From contig JAFZJT010000296.1 of NCBI GenBank assembly GCA_017553815.1, positions 1 through 7,805 of the forward strand: 7,805 nt of DNA. Direction: 5' to 3'. The DNA is from Clostridia bacterium (GTDB taxonomy: Bacteria; Bacillota_A; Clostridia; Christensenellales; CAG-138). Position 1 is the first letter of the stretch. The number at the start of each line of letters is the position of its first letter. This document shows positions 1-3,976 of the stretch, in pieces. The translations under genes and the position numbers were made by a program. The notes below the pieces were generated by a model. The model saw nothing but the letters and a program-made list of their open reading frames with translations, had not been told where the DNA came from and did not search any database.

Positions 1-177
1 GATAGCTATTAGAACGATTATCAAGCCGACTTCATGAATACCGGAAAATCTTTTGACGTCATTTGGAACTTCTGTCATTGCTTCATTATGCATAGCTTCC
101 CGATTTATATGAAAAGCTCCTGATACAATGGTCAACAGTATTGCTGCAACAGCAATAAATAACAAAACTTTTTTCAT
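1..177 (-). CDS. Small membrane or exported protein, N-terminal part (runs off left edge)
   Basis: Reading - from the ATG at 177..175, the frame stays open for 59 codons to the window edge, so the C-terminus is missing. It begins MKKVLLFIAVAAILLTIVSG: a lysine pair then about 17 hydrophobic residues, a typical signal peptide or first membrane helix. A polar stretch of about 28 residues follows (roughly 23-50), and a second hydrophobic segment begins near residue 51 (VGLIIVLIAI). A strong ribosome binding site, GGAGGA at 188..183, lies 5 bases before the ATG and fixes the start. The gene follows the large surface-protein gene on the same strand, about 112 bases after that gene's restored stop at 290. 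I do not recognise the family. The position would suit an immunity or accessory protein for the upstream gene, but this is inference only. Confidence 0.65.
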   Translation of the reverse strand, partial: MKKVLLFIAVAAILLTIVSGAFHINREAMHNEAMTEVPNDVKRFSGIHEVGLIIVLIAI

Positions 178-216
178 TTATTTCCTCCGTTTAATATAAG
201 TAATCGTCAAATCTTA

Positions 217-250
217 ACATACACTTTCTTGCAAAAGAGAAAGTGTATGT
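217..250 (-). other. Perfect 13-bp stem-loop between the surface gene and the small membrane gene
   Basis: Bases 217-229 (ACATACACTTTCT) are exactly complementary to 238-250, with an 8-base loop. On the - strand the hairpin lies about 40 bases after the restored stop of the surface gene and 40 bases before the next start. It could terminate or attenuate transcription between the two genes. No clear T run follows it on either strand (TTAAGATTTG on -, CATTTGTTTA on +) and the stem is AT-rich, so a standard intrinsic terminator is not well supported. Confidence 0.5.
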
Positions 251-289
251 CATTTGTTTACCACGTGCCGGGCATATCCGAAAGTAAAA

Positions 290-496
290 CTATTCATAAC
301 TTCGCAATTCGGCAAGCCCATCTCTTAGGGAATTCAGGAAATTGTATGTATCCGGATATTTGGTGCGAATTTCATTTCTAATATAGTCTTCATCATTAAT
401 CTGATCTAATATTTCATACTGCTTCCCCGAATTCCCTGTAAGTACAGCATACAAGTATTCAATTCGTAAATTTTCACAACCAATATGTAGTATATC
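290..496 (-). other. Restored C-terminal tail of the surface protein (68 codons)
   Basis: After the A4 run at 500..497, the frame beginning GAT at 496..494 is open for 68 codons to TAG at 292..290. It reads DILHIGCENLRIEYL, then ...GKQYEILDQINDEDY..., and ends TYNFLNSLRDGLAELRSYE. It is hydrophilic and helix-like, and it joins naturally to the preceding VDYEYVKEK with a single added A. The competing frame over the same bases gives a cysteine-rich stretch of unrelated character ending at 406. The match in composition and the clean junction are what argue that this, not 406, is the original end of the gene. Confidence 0.65.
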
Positions 497-2076
497 TTTT
501 CTTTAACATATTCGTAGTCTACATAGGTTTTAAACACTTTTGCTCGCGTATTGCTCGCTGTAAGCAATGAGTGGTATGTCTTGTAAGCAGATACTATATC
601 CACATCCTGACCATTTTCAATAATCCTGAATATATTCTCCGCATCCAAATCTGCACAATAATCATCATTTTCTAATATGGTAGTATCATTATTATAGAAA
701 TCACTTTCACCAGTAAATGTAGCATCTCCGAGCCAACCTCCGAAATATGATTTTTCTTCTTGGCTTAAACCATCAAATATGCTCAACCACCATGACGTAG
801 GGGCAAGAAGATATTCCCCGAAAATCCCTAACTCGAGTTTATACGCCAATCGCGTTGATAGAGCATACTGCTCGTGGGCGAAATCTGGCATCGAGGAACT
901 ATAGTTGTTTTCAATTGCAGTAAGCATATCATCATATTCTAGAGGGGTAAAATTAAGTACTTTAGTAAAGTAGTTTTTCAAATTAGAAAAAGGAGTTACG
1001 ATACCAGCTAAGTCATTAAAATTACTATTATTGTAAACAAAGCTAGACAACAGCCTCGATGATCTCCAAGCGCGTTGGTAAACCGATTCATTTGGGTAGT
1101 ATGTATCCACCCTGTCATATACCTCTCTTATCAAAGTTGCCACATTGTCGGCAAAACCAAAATGGTTTGCCAGCCGCTCGGTAAAGCTGTCCACATAAAC
1201 CTTAACTGTATTTGATCGTCCCGTAACCTTATGCGTTACCGTATAAGTAGCTATTCCGCATTTTTGACCGGTTATCTTTCCCGTGCTCGAGTTAATACTT
1301 ACCGCACCCGATGTACCCGAGGAAAAAGAATAGCTAAAATCGGATGGATCGCACCACATTGCACCAGTGGGAGATTTGCTGAACGATATGGTTTGTGTTT
1401 GACCGGCATCAACCGTAATTCTTGTTGGTATAGCGAAATTCGATAACTCTCTGTAATCGTTGGAAGCAACCATTCTCCAAACACATTTTTTATAGGAGTC
1501 GGTTCCCGCTGTTCCCGTACCGGTTACCGAAGTTACTGCAGAAGCGCTGAGTTTATGAATGTATTTACCCCAATATTTATTGTTTATATAATATGTAGAC
1601 GACGTGGTTCCACCAGGCATATAAATAATATGCAGCTCCGGCCTATTCGGTGCGGGCGCACCAGAAGAATAGAACGTAGTCCAGTGGTTAATATTATTCT
1701 CGGTATTATCCTTGATGATAAAGCCGTAATTGGAAGTTCCGTTTGCCCATGCCTGAACGATGGTGGTTACGGTTGCCTTGTACCAATCGTTTGATACCAA
1801 AGCCAGCGTGCCTGAATTAGTCGTAGTATAATTTGGCTTCTTGATCCAATTTATGGTAGCTGAGTTCCAGTTACCCGTTACACGACAAACCTTGGCGGTG
1901 GGCATAACACCGTCCTTCTTTTTGATTCGGATATATGCATCGGAGATTGTGGCACCGGTAATGTCCGATGGCAATACAAACTTTATATAGGTTCTTCTTG
2001 CTCCGTAGGGCTCATCCTTGCCGGTACGCAGATACTGATCCATTTGATAATTTGTCGCAGCATTCGTTTCCGACAC
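406..2076 (-). CDS. Central fragment of the surface protein: DNRLRE, ricin-like, BIG2-like and unknown domain
   Basis: The longest frame (556 codons from GTG 2076) has no ribosome binding site and no signal peptide, and it starts inside a DNRLRE domain, so it is not a separate gene. Residues 1-152 are DNRLRE: RTYIKFVLP, the VCRVTGNWNSATINW turn, and the closing YGFIIKDNTEN...FYSSGAP..RPELHIIY. Residues 160-208 (TYYINNKYWGKYIH ... CVWRMV) look like one ricin-B-type lectin repeat, suggesting glycan binding. Residues 215-296 fit a bacterial BIG2 Ig fold (GQTQTISFS, VSINSSTGKITG, GIATYTVTHK, NTVKVYV). From 297 on is a domain I cannot name, with W430, a YFGGWLGDATF motif (444-454) and an acidic DDYCADLDAENIF motif (471-483). 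The last 29 codons (after K527) are out-of-frame missense. Signalling or enzymatic role is unknown. Confidence 0.7.
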   Translation of the reverse strand: MSETNAATNYQMDQYLRTGKDEPYGARRTYIKFVLPSDITGATISDAYIRIKKKDGVMPTAKVCRVTGNWNSATINWIKKPNYTTTNSGTLALVSNDWYKATVTTIVQAWANGTSNYGFIIKDNTENNINHWTTFYSSGAPAPNRPELHIIYMPGGTTSSTYYINNKYWGKYIHKLSASAVTSVTGTGTAGTDSYKKCVWRMVASNDYRELSNFAIPTRITVDAGQTQTISFSKSPTGAMWCDPSDFSYSFSSGTSGAVSINSSTGKITGQKCGIATYTVTHKVTGRSNTVKVYVDSFTERLANHFGFADNVATLIREVYDRVDTYYPNESVYQRAWRSSRLLSSFVYNNSNFNDLAGIVTPFSNLKNYFTKVLNFTPLEYDDMLTAIENNYSSSMPDFAHEQYALSTRLAYKLELGIFGEYLLAPTSWWLSIFDGLSQEEKSYFGGWLGDATFTGESDFYNNDTTILENDDYCADLDAENIFRIIENGQDVDIVSAYKTYHSLLTASNTRAKVFKTYVDYEYVKEKIYYILVVKIYELNTCMLYLQGIRGSSMKY

Positions 2077-2083
2077 AAAGCTG

Positions 2084-2947
2084 TCATAGGTTAAACTTGC
2101 TCCATATATTTACCGACGGATCCACAAGCACGGGGAAAGCCCTTTCGGGAGCGGTCAGATAGTCCTTTGAAACGGAAACGGTAATTTCATACTTGCCCTT
2201 TTTCCCTGTTTCCCTTACGGTGTATTCAAGTTCATCGGTATACTCGCCGTTTAAATCCACCGCAAAGAGTGCGCCAAGCTCAAACACGGTTTCATCCGCT
2301 GCGTTGATAAACTCGACCTTGCCGTTTTCGGTTTTCCGTGCCTCAAGCTCTGGCGCGTCAAAGATAAAGATGTACTCCGAAGGGGCGGTTCGATCCTTGA
2401 GCAGAACATACTCCTTTAGGCAGCCGTTCAGCATTTCATAGATAAGATCGGTTCCGTTCAGCACATTTTCATACGAGATATAGTTCTTTCCGAAAAGCTC
2501 GTATTCATGTACGCTCCGTTTTGCCGATGCTCCTCCCGCCTTTGCCGTGGTGCGGTTCGCGCCGTTCAAATAAAACGAAAGGCTTGAGCCATTCGCTTCA
2601 ACGCATACAAGGGGCTCTTTTTCCGCGAAATATGCGTTAACCGCGCCTGCGGCATTCTTATAAGCATAGCTTTTGCCGGAGCGAGTATTCTGCGCCTTTA
2701 CGATGGAATGATCAATCTCAACGTATTTGCCGGAATCGTCCTTGAAATACTTGTCGCCCGCATAAATAACGCATTCGTAAGTGCCGTCTGATAAAAGATA
2801 CGTGTCCGAATTGCTTTCGCGCAGCTCTTCAAGCTGCTTTACCCGCGTCGGCTCGTTCTGCGCGCCGGATACGCCTACGGCAAGTATATCGGCAGGCAGC
2901 AAAAGCAGCATGACCGCAGCTATAAATAGGGACAGGATTCTTTTCAT
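2084..2947 (-). CDS. N-terminal fragment of the surface protein: signal peptide and wall-protein N-terminal module
   Basis: The open frame could start at ATG 2953 or at ATG 2947. I prefer 2947 (MKRILSLFIAAVMLLLLPAD, 287 residues), because the purine stretch AAAGAAG (about 2962-2956) is 8 bases from it but only about 2 from the other ATG. Residues 1-22 form a signal peptide (KR, hydrophobic core, then ADILAVG). The rest carries the pattern of the N-terminal module of clostridial RHS/DNRLRE wall proteins: a DGTYECVIYAG and KYVEID strand pair, an ISYENVL..TDLIYEML..CLKEYVLL core, and the closing APERAFPVLVDPSV that normally leads straight into a DNRLRE domain. The stop follows five codons after VNI and cuts that transition. 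If translated alone it would be a secreted fragment without a binding domain. Sampled 60-base stretches here are near 50% G+C, between the values of the C-terminal half and of recJ. Confidence 0.75.
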   Translation of the reverse strand: MKRILSLFIAAVMLLLLPADILAVGVSGAQNEPTRVKQLEELRESNSDTYLLSDGTYECVIYAGDKYFKDDSGKYVEIDHSIVKAQNTRSGKSYAYKNAAGAVNAYFAEKEPLVCVEANGSSLSFYLNGANRTTAKAGGASAKRSVHEYELFGKNYISYENVLNGTDLIYEMLNGCLKEYVLLKDRTAPSEYIFIFDAPELEARKTENGKVEFINAADETVFELGALFAVDLNGEYTDELEYTVRETGKKGKYEITVSVSKDYLTAPERAFPVLVDPSVNIWSKFNL

Positions 2948-2965
2948 AAGCATAGCTTCTTTAAT

Positions 2966-2994
2966 AGTATATCACAAAGCGATGCGCCTTGCAA
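2966..2994 (-). promoter_or_regulatory. Candidate promoter P1 of the surface gene, extended -10
   Basis: On the - strand, TTGCAA (2994..2989), a 17-base spacer, then TATACT (2971..2966) preceded by TGA at 2974..2972, which makes an extended -10 element. Spacing and hexamers fit a vegetative sigma factor. The predicted start near 2959 leaves only about 11 bases before ATG 2947, an unusually short leader that would barely carry the AAAGAAG binding site. Confidence 0.5.
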
Positions 2995-3001
2995 CAATAT
3001 G

Positions 3002-3026
3002 AGTATAACATACCCCCCCATGTCAA
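3002..3026 (-). promoter_or_regulatory. Candidate promoter P2 of the surface gene with a G7 tract in the spacer
   Basis: On the - strand, a perfect TTGACA (3026..3021) and TATACT (3007..3002), with TGT just before it forming an extended -10. The spacer is only 13 bases (3020..3008) and contains seven G in a row (complement of the C run at 3013-3019). At 13 bases the two hexamers are too close for normal use. Gain of about 4 G would give the ideal 17. Either the extended -10 works alone, or the tract tunes the promoter. The RNA would begin near 2995, giving a leader of about 48 bases. Confidence 0.4.
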
Positions 3027-3148
3027 GTAAAATAATATCACATTTGCTTTCATGGCGCATTCCTCATTTTTGCCTGTTGTTACTTGTATTTTTCAGCAGC
3101 ATCCACAATAAAAGGTTTGAAGGAGCAAACATAGAATAATTGTATCAT

Positions 3149-3221
3149 TATCGGCAAAGCAAAACAGCTCCATGCACTACTGATATGCATAGAACTGTTT
3201 TTATTGCTTTCACATATCGGC
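3149..3221 (+). repeat. Imperfect hairpin flanked by a 7-base direct repeat TATCGGC
   Basis: TATCGGC occurs at 3149-3155 and again at 3215-3221. Between them lies an interrupted inverted repeat: AAAGC 3156-3160 with GCTTT 3206-3210, AAAACAG 3161-3167 with CTGTTTT 3195-3201, and ATGCA 3172-3176 with TGCAT 3186-3190. Bulges are present on both sides. It may be a structured leader element or a small degenerate mobile repeat; nothing in the sequence decides between these. Confidence 0.4.
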
Positions 3222-3223
3222 TT

Positions 3224-3280
3224 CCCCACCTGTCACATAGTTTCCCTATGGCAAGGTGCGGCGTTTCGCTTTTTTATTTT
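3224..3280 (+). terminator. Candidate hairpin plus T run in the leader of the membrane-protein gene
   Basis: CACCT 3227-3231 pairs with AGGTG 3254-3258, and CATAG 3236-3240 pairs with CTATG 3246-3250 around the loop TTTCC. After a short GCGTTTCGC (3261-3269) comes TTTTTT at 3270-3275 and ATTTT. On + no gene lies upstream to be terminated, so if it acts as a terminator it would end a small RNA or attenuate a leader of the gene at 3394. The main stem and the T run are separated by about 11 bases, which weakens a classic terminator reading. Confidence 0.35.
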
Positions 3281-3346
3281 CCGGCAAACCTTATTCATGG
3301 TCTATCATTCATAATCCTCCGCAAAACGCATATAGTTTTCCATCAC

Positions 3347-3388
3347 AGCGGGCAGGCTTTCCCTCCACCGCCCGCTTCGCGGAAGGAG
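3347..3388 (+). promoter_or_regulatory. Overlapping hairpins next to the ribosome binding site of the 3394 gene
   Basis: AGCGGGC 3347-3353 pairs with GCCCGCT 3370-3376 (7 bp, 16-base loop). An alternative stem, CCGC 3372-3375 with GCGG 3379-3382, uses some of the same bases, so the two cannot both form. The second takes up the first two G of GGAAGGAG (3381-3388), the ribosome binding site 5 bases before ATG 3394. Any control of translation through this is inference. Confidence 0.3.
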
Positions 3389-3393
3389 AAACC

Positions 3394-3771
3394 ATGACAC
3401 GCACACAGAAAAACCCGTACCTTGGCATTCCTATCGGGGTAATTGCCTCGATGCTTTTAAGCGTTCTGCTCGTTGCGCTCTGCGCGCTGCTGCTTCAAAA
3501 GCAGGTTCTGGGCTTTGAGAGCGTTTATATCGTTAATCCGATCATCAAATCCGTTTGCGCGCTCGCTGCAGCGCTGATCGGCACGGCAAGGTTTGAAAAG
3601 CGGCGCTGGCTTTGGGGCGCTGTTTGCGGCATGGGCTATATCGCGATCACGACGCTTCTTTTCGGAGTGCTGTCGGTGGAATTGAGCCTTTCGCCCGCCA
3701 ATCTCATCGATTTATGCATGTGCGCCTTCGCGGGCATGATCGGCGGCATCATCCGCAGCCTGTCGAAATAG
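3394..3771 (+). CDS. Small four-helix membrane protein, TIGR04086-like
   Basis: 125 residues starting MTRTQKNPYLGIPIG. ATG 3394 is fixed by GGAAGGAG at 3381-3388; the same frame is open upstream to 3256 but without a binding site. Four hydrophobic stretches are visible, at about 11-34, 45-65, 73-94 and 102-121, with a charged ARFEKRRW loop (65-72) before the third. This length, the helix pattern and the KRR-W-LWG loop fit the TIGR04086 family of small Clostridia membrane proteins, which often sit near secretion genes and recJ. Function is unknown. Here it precedes recJ by about 200 bases on the same strand, but recJ has a good promoter of its own in that gap, so the two need not be one operon. 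The assignment is by general resemblance and context, not by a diagnostic catalytic motif. Confidence 0.7.
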   Translation: MTRTQKNPYLGIPIGVIASMLLSVLLVALCALLLQKQVLGFESVYIVNPIIKSVCALAAALIGTARFEKRRWLWGAVCGMGYIAITTLLFGVLSVELSLSPANLIDLCMCAFAGMIGGIIRSLSK

Positions 3772-3775
3772 GCCG

Positions 3776-3803
3776 TTAGTCACAAGCTTTATAATGATAT
3801 AAT
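3776..3803 (+). promoter_or_regulatory. Possible second promoter upstream of recJ (extended -10)
   Basis: TGATATAAT at 3795-3803 is a perfect extended -10. The best -35 at suitable distance (about 3776-3781, TTAGTC) is poor. An overlapping TATAAT also lies at 3790-3795. It begins just after the stop codon of the membrane-protein gene. Confidence 0.35.
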
Positions 3804-3835
3804 TCTCGGCTTTGAAAAAACTTTTCCCGCCGCTC

Positions 3836-3865
3836 TTGAACCGTCCCCCACTGTTGTAGTATAAT
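3836..3865 (+). promoter_or_regulatory. Promoter of recJ
   Basis: TTGAAC at 3836-3841 and a consensus TATAAT at 3860-3865 are separated by 18 bases. A start near 3872 would give a leader of about 100 bases before TTG 3974. The leader can form stems such as CTTGCC 3886-3891 with GGCAAG 3955-3960, the latter directly before the ribosome binding site. Confidence 0.6.
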
Positions 3866-3961
3866 TTAAGGTGAATTATTGTTGCCTTGCCTGCGTCGGA
3901 GCTTTTTCGGCGGTCGGACGAAACGCCCCCTGTCGGCTTCTCCGTCCTCGGCACGGCAAGC

Positions 3962-3976
3962 GGAGGGGTTATTTTG
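3962..3976 (+). promoter_or_regulatory. Ribosome binding site and TTG start that fix the recJ start
   Basis: GGAGGGG at 3962-3968 is 7 bases (from GGAGG) before TTG 3974-3976. The frame is open upstream to 3887, but those 29 codons have no binding site and do not look like RecJ. From TTG the protein begins VIYRKSKYYSEEN, which aligns by eye with the usual RecJ N-terminus. Confidence 0.75.

Larger units (their letters stand above)
290..2947 (-). pseudogene. Secreted multi-domain surface protein, frame broken twice (signal peptide, DNRLRE, ricin-like, Ig-like, unknown C-terminal domain)
   Basis: Three reading segments join into one gene. The first frame (from 2947) ends at a TGA at about 2084, just after the sequence VDPSVNI. 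The second frame carries on with IYGASLTYDSFV then the DNRLRE domain, as in intact family members. The switch fits loss of 2 bases in the ATATAT tract at 2104-2109, or gain of one base. The second frame ends at 406, but near 496-500 (an A4 run on the - strand) the original frame resumes and stays open for 68 codons to TAG at 292..290. One lost A explains that switch. First and third segments are in the same frame. Restored length is about 886 residues. Domain order: signal peptide, a beta-rich N-terminal module shared with clostridial YD/RHS-type wall proteins, DNRLRE, ricin-B-like motif, BIG2-type Ig fold, about 300 residues of unknown C-terminal domain. No YD repeats are seen. Pseudogene and sequencing error are both possible. 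Confidence 0.75.
2948..3393. other. Divergent non-coding region of about 440 bases
   Basis: It separates the - strand surface gene from the + strand membrane-protein gene. The open frames on either strand have no family resemblance, no suitable ribosome binding site and no initiation context, so I treat it as non-coding. It contains two promoter-like sites reading - (2966-2994 and 3002-3026), a long imperfect hairpin flanked by a 7-base direct repeat (3149-3221), a second hairpin followed by a T run (3224-3280), and a pair of hairpins that overlap just before the ribosome binding site of the + gene (3347-3382). Confidence 0.6.

Noticed and set aside
193..210. TTGACG (210..205) and TATATT (198..193) as a promoter for the small membrane gene
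   Set aside because: The spacing is only 6 bases; TATATT has no good partner at 16-18 bases upstream.
406..2076. A separate gene starting at GTG 2076
   Set aside because: No binding site or signal peptide, start inside a DNRLRE domain, and the missing lead-in is found in the same frame upstream of the GTG, joined to the end of the N-terminal fragment.
2982..3060. ATGCGCC (2982-2988) and GGCGCAT (3054-3060) as an operator pair around the surface-gene promoters
   Set aside because: Only 7 bases and far apart; chance cannot be excluded and no other half-sites are seen.
3305..3396. Short - strand frame ending in MENYMRFAEDYE and a stop
   Set aside because: Only a dozen codons from its ATG, no good binding site, and it overlaps the leader of the + gene.
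3140..3397. 85-codon + frame before the membrane-protein gene
   Set aside because: No ribosome binding site, composition unlike a protein, and it crosses two hairpins and the binding site of the next gene. It also has no six-cysteine pattern that would suggest a ranthipeptide precursor.
3887..3973. 29-codon N-terminal extension of RecJ
   Set aside because: No binding site near 3887, residues do not match the family, and the GGAGGGG plus TTG at 3974 explain the start.
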